A DNA stretch of 48,472 nucleotides from the NCBI GenBank assembly GCA_964602475.1, contig CAZRRN010000021.1, forward strand, positions 1-48,472, given 5' to 3'. Each line of letters starts with the position of its first letter. The stretch's first letter is position 1. Shown piece by piece: positions 24,265 to 33,074 of this stretch. A program made the translations under genes and the position numbers. The stretch comes from SZUA-448 sp964602475. GTDB lineage: Bacteria; Bacillota; Clostridia; Lachnospirales; Lachnospiraceae. The notes under the pieces are model-generated. The model saw nothing but the letters and a program-made list of their open reading frames with translations. It ran no database searches and was not told the DNA's origin.

Positions 24265-26139
24265 TTATTTATCAAGCTGTTCTGTTATTCTTTTTACAAC
24301 TGATTCTGTATCGGTTCCGGTGAATTTTTTTAATTCTGTTATCGTTCCTTGTCTTAAGTAATCATCCGGCAGAGCAAGATTCAGATAGCAGTCAGGATTA
24401 ATATGATTTTCTTCAAGTATTGCAGCTATCATCTCTCCGATTCCGCCACGTTTCACATTTTCTTCCAGTGATATAACTATTTTTGCATCTGAAGCATAAG
24501 TAAGAATCATATCCTTATCAATCGGGTTAATAAATCTCAGGTTAACAACCGTCACCTTCAACCCTCTTTCTTTTTCCAGAATGTTTGCTATTTCACAGGC
24601 CGTCTCATTCATTACACCAAGTGCAAAAATCGTTATTCCGGATGTTCCTTCTAAAACGAGCTCCGCTTTACCGTATTCTACAGCTATATTAGTCTTTTTA
24701 TCCGAAATAATTAACGACCTTCTCGGATAGCAGACTGCGCATGGTTTATTTGTAATAAATGCAAATCGAATCATTTCACATAATTCATAATCATCCTTCG
24801 GAAGCATTACCGTAAGTCCCGGAATATGTCCGAGAAAAGAATTAGTATAAATACCCTGATGTGTTTCTCCGTCATTTCCAACAATTCCGGTACGATCCAC
24901 GGCGAAAATAACAGGAAGCTGCTCCATGCATACATCCTGTATAATCTGATCATATGCACGCTGTAAAAATGTTGAATATACTGCAACGACAGGGTGATAT
25001 CCTCCTGCTGCAAGTCCCGCAGCAAAGGTTACTGCATGTTCTTCTGCAATTCCAACATCAAAAAAACGTTCTTTAAAATATTCTGAAAAGGCTGTAAGCC
25101 CTGTTCCGTTCTTCATTGCAGCAGTAACCGCACAAATTGCCAGATCATCTACCGCAAGCTTAACCAAAACTTCTCCGAATAAATCGGTAAAGCTTTTTTT
25201 CTTGCTACTTAGCAGCTCACCTGTTTCTCTGTCAAACGGATCGATTCCATGAAATTTTACAGGATTATTCTCTGCGGCGCGATATCCTTTTCCTTTTTTG
25301 GTTACCACATGAATTAATGTAGCATTCTCTTTTCTTGAAGCAATTTCAAGGGCTTTCTTCATCTGTTCAATATTATGACCGTCAATTGGTCCGATATAGG
25401 TAAGTCCCATATTTTCAAACAGCATTCCCGCAACAAAGAGATGCTTTATTGAGTCCTTCCCGCGTTTTAAAACTTTTGTAATCTGTTCTCCATGCTTTGC
25501 AGCATGGCTTAACGATAATTCAAGTTTTTCTTTGAACTGTATATATGCATGGCTGGTTCGTATTTTACCGAGATATCCGGCCATCGCTCCGACATTCTCA
25601 GAAATTGACATATTATTATCATTTAATACAATCATCAGATTGCTTTTTAAACGTCCGGCATTGTTCAAAGCTTCGAATGCCATACCGCCGGAAAGTGCTC
25701 CATCACCGATTACTGCAATTATTTTTTCTTTTCCACCGGACAATTCTCTTGCTTTTACCATACCGAGCGCTGCAGAGATTGATGTTGAACTATGTCCGGT
25801 ATCAAATGCATCACATTCGCTTTCCGATCGTTTCGGAAATCCACTGATACCGCCAAATTGACGTAACGTATCAAAACAATCCTTACGTCCGGTCAATATC
25901 TTATGGACATAGGATTGATGACCGACATCCCAGATCAGCTTGTCCTTTGGAAAATCAAGAAAAAGATGTAAAGCCATAGTAAGCTCTACAACACCAAGAT
26001 TTGCAGCAAGATGTCCTCCGGTATTGCATATGTTTGCAAGCATAAACCGTCTTAATTCAGCTGCAAGCTGCTCATACTGTTCCGGCTGTATTTTTTTAAT
26101 ATCATTTGCCTCTGTAATCTGATTTAGTAACGGCGTCAT
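24265..26139 (-). CDS. dxs: 1-deoxy-D-xylulose-5-phosphate synthase
   Basis: A thiamine-diphosphate enzyme that condenses pyruvate and glyceraldehyde 3-phosphate, the first step of the MEP isoprenoid pathway. The TPP-binding motif GDGALSGGMAFEALNNAG to LNDNNMSIS is clear. So are the transketolase pyrimidine domain (DVGIAEEHAVTFAAGLAAGG, DRTGIVGNDGETHQG) and the C-terminal domain. The start is the ATG at 26139 (MTPLLNQITE), 7 nt after GGAGG; the upstream in-frame ATG contains that site. The length is 624 residues. It directly follows ispA, so entry and chain elongation of the isoprenoid pathway are made together. Confidence 0.97.
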   Translation of the reverse strand: MTPLLNQITEANDIKKIQPEQYEQLAAELRRFMLANICNTGGHLAANLGVVELTMALHLFLDFPKDKLIWDVGHQSYVHKILTGRKDCFDTLRQFGGISGFPKRSESECDAFDTGHSSTSISAALGMVKARELSGGKEKIIAVIGDGALSGGMAFEALNNAGRLKSNLMIVLNDNNMSISENVGAMAGYLGKIRTSHAYIQFKEKLELSLSHAAKHGEQITKVLKRGKDSIKHLFVAGMLFENMGLTYIGPIDGHNIEQMKKALEIASRKENATLIHVVTKKGKGYRAAENNPVKFHGIDPFDRETGELLSSKKKSFTDLFGEVLVKLAVDDLAICAVTAAMKNGTGLTAFSEYFKERFFDVGIAEEHAVTFAAGLAAGGYHPVVAVYSTFLQRAYDQIIQDVCMEQLPVIFAVDRTGIVGNDGETHQGIYTNSFLGHIPGLTVMLPKDDYELCEMIRFAFITNKPCAVCYPRRSLIISDKKTNIAVEYGKAELVLEGTSGITIFALGVMNETACEIANILEKERGLKVTVVNLRFINPIDKDMILTYASDAKIVISLEENVKRGGIGEMIAAILEENHINPDCYLNLALPDDYLRQGTITELKKFTGTDTESVVKRITEQLDK

Positions 26140-26158
26140 TTTACGCCCTCCAGAATAA

Positions 26159-27088
26159 TTAATTATCACGTTCCAACAGCCATGTCATCAGCCATCTTAG
26201 GAAATTAAGATCCCCCGGAAGATTGCAAAGACTGTTCAACGCCTCTATCGTAAATTCCTTTGCTTCTTTTTTTGTTTCTTCCAAACCTTCTATAGAGATT
26301 AATGTACTCTTTTCATTTTTTATATCACTTTTAATTGGTTTTCCCATCTTTTCTGCAGTACCGCATAAATCCAAAATATCATCCTGAAGCTGAAAAGCCT
26401 TTCCAAATCTGGAGGCTGCCATAAAAGCATCCTTTTCCTGTGTTTCGTTTCCACCTCCAAGTATAACACCGATACAAAAAGCAGCTTCCAGAAGTCTGGA
26501 CGTTTTAAGCTCATACATTTCAAGCTGAAGCTCCTTACTCAGATTTTTTCCTTCTGAGTCAAGATCAATAATCTGTCCGGCTATCATCCCGTTATGTCCT
26601 GCACATTCAGCCAAAAATCGTTGTGCTCTGATTGCATTTTTAACAAGAATATTCCCATTTGGCGTATTTAGCATTGAAAGCCGCTCAAGTTCTGACGATG
26701 TCAGAATAAAAGCTTCATTTAGCAAAGCATCACCTGCAAGTATGCCGACTGCTTCTCCAAATTTGGCATGTGTAGTTGGCTTTCCTCTTCTCAGCTCATC
26801 GTTATCCATTGCCGGAAGATCATCATGAACAAGAGAATAGGTATGAATCATTTCCAGTGCTGTTGCAAAACAATATGCACTGATAATAGCGTCTTCACAA
26901 TCCGCCAGCGAAAACAGCTTAAAAATTTCAATTAAAAATAACGGGCGAAGTCTCTTTCCGCCTGCCAGAATACTGTAATTCATCGCTTTTGTTATAACCG
27001 GATATGCCGGATGCTCCTCTGGCAGATAAGTTATAATCTTTTTATTAATCAGTTCGGTCTTTCTTTTTAACAGTTCAAGTTCTTCCAT
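26159..27088 (-). CDS. ispA: Polyprenyl (farnesyl) diphosphate synthase
   Basis: An all-helical prenyltransferase that extends isopentenyl diphosphate units, probably making farnesyl (or geranylgeranyl) diphosphate. The first Asp-rich motif is DDLPAMD at residues 89-95, in the IspA-type context HTYSLVHDDLPAMDNDELRRG. The second is DDILD in FQLQDDILD. Other family residues (GGKRLRP, GKPTTHAKFGEAVGILAGDAL) are present. The length of 309 residues and the cluster xseA-xseB-ispA-dxs are standard. Product chain length cannot be settled from the sequence alone. Confidence 0.94.
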   Translation of the reverse strand: MEELELLKRKTELINKKIITYLPEEHPAYPVITKAMNYSILAGGKRLRPLFLIEIFKLFSLADCEDAIISAYCFATALEMIHTYSLVHDDLPAMDNDELRRGKPTTHAKFGEAVGILAGDALLNEAFILTSSELERLSMLNTPNGNILVKNAIRAQRFLAECAGHNGMIAGQIIDLDSEGKNLSKELQLEMYELKTSRLLEAAFCIGVILGGGNETQEKDAFMAASRFGKAFQLQDDILDLCGTAEKMGKPIKSDIKNEKSTLISIEGLEETKKEAKEFTIEALNSLCNLPGDLNFLRWLMTWLLERDN

Positions 27089-27096
27089 TTTGCTCC

Positions 27097-27336
27097 TTAT
27101 CGCTGCTGTTCCTCAAGAAGAATAATCTCCTTTTCAACGCAGTCAATTGATTCATTACAGAATTTCAACAGTTTCATTCCATCCTGATACAGACGAAATG
27201 ATTCTTCGAGAGAGCATTCCGGATTTTCCATATTTTCAATTATTTTATTCAATTCGATCATTGCAGTTTCCAGTGATTTATTCTCTTGTCCACAATCCTG
27301 CGCTTCTCTTACTTCAGTCTTTTTTTCCTTTGCCAT
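27097..27336 (-). CDS. xseB: Exodeoxyribonuclease VII small subunit
   Basis: A short helical subunit that binds XseA and regulates the nuclease. The 79 residues contain the family core LETAMIELNKIIENMENPECSLEESFRLYQDGMKLLKFC. The start is taken as the ATG at 27336 (MAKEKKTEV), 4-5 nt after AAGG. Another ATG 12 nt upstream lacks a ribosome binding site. It lies 17 bp after xseA and 8 bp before ispA. Confidence 0.92.
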   Translation of the reverse strand: MAKEKKTEVREAQDCGQENKSLETAMIELNKIIENMENPECSLEESFRLYQDGMKLLKFCNESIDCVEKEIILLEEQQR

Positions 27337-27353
27337 AATTACCTTCATTCTTT

Positions 27354-28556
27354 TTATTTAAGGGGATAAATCACTTTAATCTCAGCTTCCATCTTTCCGT
27401 CAGTTACATTAATCATAATAATGTCACCTGTTTTTACATCCACAACAGAAGAAACATTCTTCCCGTCTTGATCTGCAAGATAAGAATACCCAGACTGAAG
27501 CTTTTCGACGGGAGATGCTCCCTTTATTCGTTCAATCATCAGAGAAAGTCTGTGTCTCGACTCGGAAAGCCGTTGTTTCATAAGCTGTTGAAGCTGTTCA
27601 TTTGCAAGTATTAAATCCTTCTTTTTATGCTCTACTTTTCCAACCGGCGAATTAAGCTGTAACCTCAATCTGTATTGTTCAAGAAAAGTACGTTCTTTTA
27701 TCAACAGATTCTGTATCCCATGAATTAGGTCACTGTGCATATCAACAAGCGAAGACATTATCCTGCCCATTTCACATACAGCAAGTTCAGCTGCTGCAGA
27801 GGGTGTTGGCGCACGAAGATCAGCGGCATAATCAGCAATTGTAAAATCTGTTTCATGTCCTACAGCAGAAATAACCGGTATCTTGCATTCATAAATGGTC
27901 CTTGCAAGAACCTCGTCATTGAATGCCCATAAGTCCTCAAACGATCCACCGCCACGTCCAATGATGATAACGTCTGCACCGATTCGGCTGATTTCCTTTA
28001 TTCCACGAATGATTGATTCGGCGGCACCATTCCCCTGTACCTGAGCAGGATATAAAATCAATTGAATAAAAGGATTCCTTCTTTTTGAAATACTAATAAT
28101 ATCCTGTATCGCAGCACCGGTACTTGCTGTTACAATCCCAACTCTTTGACTATAAAATGGAATCGGTTTCTTATGCTCTTTTGAAAATATCCCTTCCGAA
28201 TCAAGCTTTTTTTTCATACGTTCAAACATTTCATAAAGCGCTCCGATTCCGTCCGGCTTAATTGTCTCTGCATAGAGTTGGTATTTTCCGTCACGCTCAT
28301 AAATTCGAATATTTCCCTGAATAATAACTCCAATACCTTCTTCAAGACGAAATCGAAGCTTTATTGCGTTCCCGGCAAACATAATACAAGAAATCTGCCC
28401 ACAACTATCCTTAAGAGTAAAATAAATATGTCCGGAGGAATGATATTTACAATTGGAAATCTCGCCCTTCATACTTATATTATTCAGTATTTTATCGTGT
28501 GTAAATAGTGAACTAATATATGAATTAACCTGTGATACTGTATATACCTTTTCCAT
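27354..28556 (-). CDS. xseA: Exodeoxyribonuclease VII large subunit
   Basis: The catalytic subunit of the single-strand-specific exonuclease that trims DNA in both directions. The N-terminal OB fold (residues 1-105, with KGEISNCKYHSSGHIYFTLKD) is followed by the catalytic domain: VGIVTASTGAAIQDI, IIIGRGGGSFEDLWAFNDE, and PVISAVGHETDFTIADYAADLRAPTPSAAAE. A coiled-coil region and a short C-terminal segment (GYSYL) complete its 400 residues. The ATG overlaps the nusB stop codon by one base (TAATG). Confidence 0.97.
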   Translation of the reverse strand: MEKVYTVSQVNSYISSLFTHDKILNNISMKGEISNCKYHSSGHIYFTLKDSCGQISCIMFAGNAIKLRFRLEEGIGVIIQGNIRIYERDGKYQLYAETIKPDGIGALYEMFERMKKKLDSEGIFSKEHKKPIPFYSQRVGIVTASTGAAIQDIISISKRRNPFIQLILYPAQVQGNGAAESIIRGIKEISRIGADVIIIGRGGGSFEDLWAFNDEVLARTIYECKIPVISAVGHETDFTIADYAADLRAPTPSAAAELAVCEMGRIMSSLVDMHSDLIHGIQNLLIKERTFLEQYRLRLQLNSPVGKVEHKKKDLILANEQLQQLMKQRLSESRHRLSLMIERIKGASPVEKLQSGYSYLADQDGKNVSSVVDVKTGDIIMINVTDGKMEAEIKVIYPLK

Positions 28557-28999
28557 TAATCCTCAATCATCCTTGCCAGTACCCCGTTTACAAAGCTGGA
28601 AGAAGCATCACCACCATATTTTTTAGCCAGCTCAACTGCCTCGTTAATGGATACCTTCACCGGAATCGTTTCATCATATTTCATTTCATATACAGCAATT
28701 CGAAGTATCGTAACGTCTACTTTTCCGATCCGGCTCAGTTTCCATCCGGAAATAGCAGTAGAAAGACGATTATCAATAATCCCAAGCTTCTCAATAATAT
28801 CAAAAAGTCTCTTTTTTAAAGCTTCTGATATTTCACGGTCTGCAAAATCCTCTTCATCATCCCCGTTTAACACGGAAAGATACAAATCAATCTGTTCTTC
28901 CAATTCATCACGTTCGTAAAAATCTGTCTGAAACAGCATCAGAAAAAGCTGTTCTCTTTGTTCTCGTAATTCAAATTTGCTTTCTTTCTTCTGTCCCAT
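28556..28999 (-). CDS. nusB: Transcription antitermination factor NusB
   Basis: NusB binds boxA RNA with S10 in rRNA antitermination. The 147-residue all-helical protein carries the family motifs REQLFLMLFQTDFY and RIAVYEMKYDETIPVKVSINEAVELAKKYGGDASSSFVNGVL. It heads the nusB-xseAB-ispA-dxs-tlyA-nadK-argR-yebC run, with GAGGG 6 nt before the ATG. No separate promoter was seen. Transcription probably enters from the asp23 promoter through the hairpin at 29024-29043. Confidence 0.96.
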   Translation of the reverse strand: MGQKKESKFELREQREQLFLMLFQTDFYERDELEEQIDLYLSVLNGDDEEDFADREISEALKKRLFDIIEKLGIIDNRLSTAISGWKLSRIGKVDVTILRIAVYEMKYDETIPVKVSINEAVELAKKYGGDASSSFVNGVLARMIED

Positions 29000-29023
29000 G
29001 CTTTTCCCTCAGACGCATAAAAA

Positions 29024-29043
29024 TCCCGCCATAAATGGCGGAA
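29024..29043 (-). terminator. Intrinsic terminator or attenuator between asp23 and nusB
   Basis: CCGCC/GGCGG form the core of an 8-bp stem (TCCGCCAT with ATGGCGGG) around a short AT loop, followed by ATTTTTATG in the transcript direction. It starts 8 nt after the Asp23 gene stop codon. Because nusB lacks an obvious promoter it is probably leaky and lowers expression of the downstream operon. Confidence 0.85.
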
Positions 29044-29050
29044 TTTTTAG

Positions 29051-29437
29051 TTATTTTTCTTTATTAATATTAACACCGACGATATGAATATTCACCTCGG
29101 CAACCTTAAGTCCGGTCATATCTTCAATTGCACTTCTTACACGATCCTGCACTGCCAAAGTAACACTCTTAATACTGAATCCATACTCCATTGTCAGTGA
29201 CAAATCAACCTTAACTACTCCGTCTTCAAGATCAATCTTTGCGCCCTTTGATATATTTTTAACTCCAAGCCTGCCGATAATTTCATTTGTAATATTACCT
29301 GACATCGCAGCTACACCTTTGATTTCCGTAGCGGCAACACATGCAATCGTCGCAATCACATCATTAGCAATCAGTACCTCACCGAGTGTATTACTCTGAT
29401 TTGACGTATATGCATTGTTCTCGTATTCTTTTGCCAT
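29051..29437 (-). CDS. Asp23/Gls24 family envelope-stress protein (YqhY-like)
   Basis: A 128-residue DUF322 protein. The family core is visible in GEVLIANDVIATIACVAATEIKGVAAMSG, VKVDLSLTMEYGFSIKSVTLAVQDRVRSAIEDMTGL and VAEVNIHIVGV. No membrane segment is present. Relatives act near the membrane in cell-wall stress or in fatty-acid-synthesis balance (YqhY beside accBC and nusB in Bacillus). Here too the gene is immediately upstream of nusB. It has its own promoter and a good ribosome binding site (GGAGG). Confidence 0.92.
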   Translation of the reverse strand: MAKEYENNAYTSNQSNTLGEVLIANDVIATIACVAATEIKGVAAMSGNITNEIIGRLGVKNISKGAKIDLEDGVVKVDLSLTMEYGFSIKSVTLAVQDRVRSAIEDMTGLKVAEVNIHIVGVNINKEK

Positions 29438-29482
29438 GGTAGTTCCTCCTGTATCGTGCTTTATTACTTATTTCTATTCTAT

Positions 29483-29510
29483 ATTATAGCAAAAAATAGT
29501 TATAATGCAA
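29483..29510 (-). promoter_or_regulatory. Promoter of the asp23-like gene
   Basis: -35 TTGCAT (29505-29510), 16-bp spacer, -10 TATAAT (29483-29488). It separates the sporulation operon from the vegetatively expressed nusB operon. Confidence 0.75.
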
Positions 29511-29530
29511 TGTTTAATTTTTATCCTGAT

Positions 29531-30238
29531 TTAATCCTGAATAACAACTGCGGAAATATAGATAGCCTGTGCATCCATTCCTGTTTTCCTCATGACAATA
29601 TCTTCAATCTGTGCAACCTGCTGCTCCGTAATCGTACTTGCATTAACCACTACCTCAACTGTTGCATCATCCATGCTGACCACTGCTCCTTCAAATCCTT
29701 TTGCTTCTAAGAGCAGTTCAGTTGCATTTTCTATTTCTGCTATTTCTGCCAGATCAACAATCTTTTCAATTGCTGCAGATTTTTGTTCTTCCGAAATTGA
29801 GGTATCTGCAATCAGTTCCATCAGCATTGCTTTATTTCTTGACCGAGTCTGTTCTCTTGTCAGCTTTGTCGTAGAAAAAAAGTCTGAGCTTAAGGTAGTA
29901 CTGGCAAGTACGGCTTCTCCCGGAGCTGCTTCTGTCTGTTCTGTCTGTTCAGGATCATTATCAGCTGCTTCTGCAGCATTTTCTAAAGCAATCAAATCCC
30001 CGTTTCCTGTACTAGTCACTTCATATGTATTTAAATTTGTCTGGTTATCAACCTCTGAAATGTCAAGTAAAAGGTTACTGTCTTCATTTTCTGAAAGATT
30101 ACTCTCATTATATGCTTCATAGAGCTCTGACTGTTTTTCTGATACTGTATCTTTGGTCAGGTTAAGATATCCTGCGATTGCGATCATTATGGCCAAAGCT
30201 GTAATAATGATCTGATTCTTTTTGAACAAATTCTTCAT
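29531..30238 (-). CDS. spoIIIAH: Stage III sporulation protein AH
   Basis: The mother-cell partner of forespore SpoIIQ in the feeding-tube or channel complex between the two cells during engulfment. A single transmembrane segment lies near the N-terminus (IIITALAIMIAIAGYLNL). A long acidic linker follows, then a C-terminal ring-building (EscJ/PrgK-like) domain from about residue 130: LTREQTRSRNKAMLMELIADTSISEEQKSAAIEKI and VVSMDDATVEVVVNASTITEQQVAQIEDIVMRKTG. The length of 235 residues is usual. It is last in the spoIIIA operon. Confidence 0.95.
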   Translation of the reverse strand: MKNLFKKNQIIITALAIMIAIAGYLNLTKDTVSEKQSELYEAYNESNLSENEDSNLLLDISEVDNQTNLNTYEVTSTGNGDLIALENAAEAADNDPEQTEQTEAAPGEAVLASTTLSSDFFSTTKLTREQTRSRNKAMLMELIADTSISEEQKSAAIEKIVDLAEIAEIENATELLLEAKGFEGAVVSMDDATVEVVVNASTITEQQVAQIEDIVMRKTGMDAQAIYISAVVIQD

Positions 30239-30264
30239 TTATGACTCCTTTGATTACATTTATT

Positions 30265-30756
30265 TTATTTCATTGGAAGCACTATTATCTTATGCTTAGG
30301 GACTCCGAATAATGCCTCAACCGCATTTGAAATATTAACAGCAATCTCTCCGTTGCCTCCGCCTTCAGCAACAATTACCGCTCCTGATACCAATGCGGTT
30401 TTTGTTTTTAAAACATAAGGCAGCTCTTCCTTTTCTTCTGTTGTAATCAAAACCGTCTCTTCCCCATCCTTTAAAATTATTTTTTCTTCTGAAGTTTCAT
30501 AAATCAGCATAACCTCAACTGCTCCGACACCATCGATCTTTTCAAGAATAAGCTTCAGCTTTTCTTCGTCACTTAATAATACACTTTGGGTTGGATAATT
30601 TAAATTCTCCTGAACAGTCTGTACCTCACTTTGATCCAAATTATTTTTTTCCTTTCCAAAAAATAAATCAGGAACAGAAATTACCAAGAGTGCAATTCCT
30701 GCAATTAATAATAGAATCAGATTTTTAATTCCAATTTCTTTTAACTTAATTTTCAT
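30265..30756 (-). CDS. spoIIIAG: Stage III sporulation protein AG
   Basis: A ring-forming component of the mother-cell side of the SpoIIIA-SpoIIQ channel. The 163 residues have one transmembrane segment (about residues 11-30, IKNLILLLIAGIALLVISV). A ring-building domain follows: EEKLKLILEKIDGVGAVEVMLIYETSEEKI, and AVIVAEGGGNGEIAVNISNAVEALFGVPKHKI. It lies between spoIIIAF and spoIIIAH. Confidence 0.94.
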   Translation of the reverse strand: MKIKLKEIGIKNLILLLIAGIALLVISVPDLFFGKEKNNLDQSEVQTVQENLNYPTQSVLLSDEEKLKLILEKIDGVGAVEVMLIYETSEEKIILKDGEETVLITTEEKEELPYVLKTKTALVSGAVIVAEGGGNGEIAVNISNAVEALFGVPKHKIIVLPMK

Positions 30757-30798
30757 TGTTTCCTCTCATGATAGAGTTATTTTCATCTTTTATGATAA

Positions 30799-31344
30799 TT
30801 ATCGCAGTGTAAGCCGTATAGACTCAACACTTATTTCAAATTCTTTTGAAATTTTATCTCTTAATTTTGTAAGCGATACTGTGTCACCTGTCTGACCCTC
30901 TTCTTTCATTTTCATCTCAAGATTAAGCAAGGTTAACTTACCATAATCTTCAGAATACAGATCCTCACAGATTTTCATATCATATTCCGTTATTATCATT
31001 GATTGTTCCAAAGCTATAACATTCAGCTGATTTATAATGCTTGTTTTCAATTGCTCTGTCAGTTCATTTTTTTGAGCTTCCTTCGCTTTTTCAATTATTT
31101 TCTCTCCTTCATTCATTTCCTCCGTCTTATCATTTAACTCATCAAGCTCAATATACTGTTCAAGATTCCATTGATAGTCATCAAGCTTCTGTATTACCAG
31201 AAATACCGGCTCTGCCAGTAATACAATCAAAATAACACCCATAACAAGACGAATATATTTCTGATAACTCTGTCCATTGATTAAATTACTGACAGCAGTT
31301 GAAACGATCAGATATGCTGTAATTCTTTGTATCCATTCATACAT
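30799..31344 (-). CDS. spoIIIAF: Stage III sporulation protein AF
   Basis: A membrane component of the SpoIIIA complex. Two transmembrane helices occupy about residues 7-55 (ITAYLIVSTAVSNLI and LVMGVILIVLLAEPVFLVI). A mostly helical extracytoplasmic domain follows, ending in an EscJ-like segment (SLTKLRDKISKEFEISVESIRLTLR). The protein has 181 residues, somewhat shorter than the Bacillus protein. The identification rests on fold pattern and operon position. Confidence 0.92.
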   Translation of the reverse strand: MYEWIQRITAYLIVSTAVSNLINGQSYQKYIRLVMGVILIVLLAEPVFLVIQKLDDYQWNLEQYIELDELNDKTEEMNEGEKIIEKAKEAQKNELTEQLKTSIINQLNVIALEQSMIITEYDMKICEDLYSEDYGKLTLLNLEMKMKEEGQTGDTVSLTKLRDKISKEFEISVESIRLTLR

Positions 31345-31368
31345 AATTAGCTCCGCAGAATCGTATTT

Positions 31369-32439
31369 TTACAAAGTTGTATATGCCACAAGCGCAATTG
31401 CAAGCAAAAAAAGCAGTGCTCCTGTCAGAAGTGTTTTTGCCAGCATACCGGATGCTACAGAACCGGAGTTCATGCTGTCTGTGATTCTTTTTTCTGAAAC
31501 CGGCTGAATTACAGCAGCTCCGGCCTTAAATAGTAAAACATAGATAGAAAGCTTAATAATCGGAATAATACAGATTACAACAATAGAAAGCATTCCCGCA
31601 GTACCGATAGCATTTCTTAGTAATGCACCCGCTCCAAGCATTGTTTCTGTTACACCACTAAGCATTGATCCGATACCCGGAATAGCCGATGCGGTTTTTA
31701 CGATTCCAATCCGTTTCATCCGATCAATAGAAGGCGTCAGCATACTTTGGATTGTACCAATTCCTATTACGATTGCTGTCATTGTCTTTAGTCCCCAACG
31801 AATGATTGTTTCCAGTAATTCAACAAATCTTGACAGGTGATTTTCTTTTGACAGATTACTGGCCAGGCTGATAATCATGTACATATTAATCATCGGAAGT
31901 ATGATTTTTAATAATATGGTATCTGTAATTGTTATAAGAACAAGTGTTGCTTCGTACCAGTATACCGAAGTTACGGTTCCGGTACCAAGAACAATTGCCA
32001 TACAATAAGATGGTACTAAAAGTTTCATGAATTCCGTTAAATTAGAAATTGTATGATATGCAATCCCATAAGCAGCATAATAGCTGACAGCCAGAATTCC
32101 ATAAAGTATAAGATATGTAACATAAAATGCTGTATCTGCAACATGACTGCCTTGAAAAGCAAACGAAAAATTTGAAAATATTGCCGCCACCAGTGTTATA
32201 GCCAAGATCTTCATAAATTCTCCTGACCCAGTTTTCAACTGTCCAAAAGCAACTGTTTTTATCAGTTCAAGGATTCCTGACAGATCCATTGATAATTCAC
32301 CATGAATCACGTTTTGAATAAATTCCTCAAAATGAAACACAGAGCTGCCATCTGACGAATTATTCAGGATATCCTGAATACTGCTATAATCAGTTTCTTC
32401 TTTAATTAAATTAAAAAAGTTCTCGTACTCTGTTGTCAT
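31369..32439 (-). CDS. spoIIIAE: Stage III sporulation protein AE
   Basis: A polytopic membrane protein of the SpoIIIA channel, with about seven hydrophobic segments from residue 75 onward (FMKILAITLVAAIFSNFSFAF, YILILYGILAVSYYAAYG-like and so on). It has the conserved centre MTAIVIGIGTIQSMLTPSIDRMKRIGIVKTASAIPGIGSMLSGVTETMLGAG. Bacillus SpoIIIAE begins with a cleavable signal peptide. Here the first 60 residues are polar and acidic (MTTEYENFFNLIKEETDY), so that signal is missing. AGGAG 7 nt before the ATG supports this start. The length is 356 residues. Confidence 0.94.
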   Translation of the reverse strand: MTTEYENFFNLIKEETDYSSIQDILNNSSDGSSVFHFEEFIQNVIHGELSMDLSGILELIKTVAFGQLKTGSGEFMKILAITLVAAIFSNFSFAFQGSHVADTAFYVTYLILYGILAVSYYAAYGIAYHTISNLTEFMKLLVPSYCMAIVLGTGTVTSVYWYEATLVLITITDTILLKIILPMINMYMIISLASNLSKENHLSRFVELLETIIRWGLKTMTAIVIGIGTIQSMLTPSIDRMKRIGIVKTASAIPGIGSMLSGVTETMLGAGALLRNAIGTAGMLSIVVICIIPIIKLSIYVLLFKAGAAVIQPVSEKRITDSMNSGSVASGMLAKTLLTGALLFLLAIALVAYTTL

Positions 32440-32452
32440 TCACATTCTCCTG

Positions 32453-32824
32453 TCAGATTTTTATTGTCTCCAGTAATGCCAGAAGTATTGGCATACTGAT
32501 TGCCATAATGGAAAGCTTTCCGGCAAGTTCTATGTAATTACCTATGGATGCATGTCCGGTATCCTTACATAAGTTGGATGAAAACTCTGAGACATAAGTA
32601 ATACCAATTATTTTCATCAGTATTTCGAAGTATGATGCATTCATAGAAACATAGCTTTCCATCTGTTTTAGACCACCAAGAATTGACTTAAGCTTCACAG
32701 CAGCAAATGACATAATTAGAAGACCACCTGCCAGACAGATAAGAACTTCATATTCACTTTTACGTTCACGAAACTGTAATGCAATCAGTACCGTAACAAT
32801 ACCGGCCAGTGCTATTTTTATCAT
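32453..32824 (-). CDS. spoIIIAD: Stage III sporulation protein AD
   Basis: A small membrane protein of the SpoIIIA complex with three to four hydrophobic helices. The 123 residues include MIKIALAGIVTVLIALQFRERKSEYEVLICLAGGLLIMSFA, GITYVSEFSSNLCKDTGHASIGNYIELAGKLSIMAISMPIL and ALLETI, close to family consensus. The start at 32824 has AAGGATG upstream; an in-frame extension overlapping spoIIIAC is not conserved. It lies 10 bp after spoIIIAC. Confidence 0.94.
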   Translation of the reverse strand: MIKIALAGIVTVLIALQFRERKSEYEVLICLAGGLLIMSFAAVKLKSILGGLKQMESYVSMNASYFEILMKIIGITYVSEFSSNLCKDTGHASIGNYIELAGKLSIMAISMPILLALLETIKI

Positions 32825-32834
32825 TATTACATCC

Positions 32835-33029
32835 TTATATTTGAAATAATGTCTGAATTGTTTCAAACAATTCAGCTATATACGGTAAAATCCAGAACAA
32901 TACAAGCACAAGTCCTGCAAGTCCAGTCAGATATGCAAGATCATCTCTTCCTGAATGCTTTAGTATCTGGTTAAGAACTGCAACAAGAATTCCGACTGCC
33001 GCAATTCGAAATATGAGGTTCGTAGTCAT
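32835..33029 (-). CDS. spoIIIAC: Stage III sporulation protein AC
   Basis: A 64-residue membrane protein with two helices (LIFRIAAVGILVAVLNQIL and LTGLAGLVLVLFWILPYI). The family motif HSGRDDLAYLTGLAGL lies between them. It is always next to SpoIIIAD, with which it probably forms part of the channel base. A perfect 7-bp inverted repeat (TTTCGTT/AACGAAA, 33039-33054) lies at its ribosome binding site. Confidence 0.95.
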   Translation of the reverse strand: MTTNLIFRIAAVGILVAVLNQILKHSGRDDLAYLTGLAGLVLVLFWILPYIAELFETIQTLFQI

Positions 33030-33038
33030 TGGTTATCC

Positions 33039-33054
33039 TTTCGTTAAAACGAAA
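33039..33054 (-). promoter_or_regulatory. Hairpin at the spoIIIAC ribosome binding site
   Basis: TTTCGTT and AACGAAA form a tight inverted repeat whose 3' arm runs into the AAAGGAT Shine-Dalgarno sequence of spoIIIAC. It could dampen initiation or uncouple it from spoIIIAB translation. There is no U-run, so it is not a terminator. Confidence 0.5.
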
Positions 33055-33074
33055 TAGTTTATTCTTTTATTACA

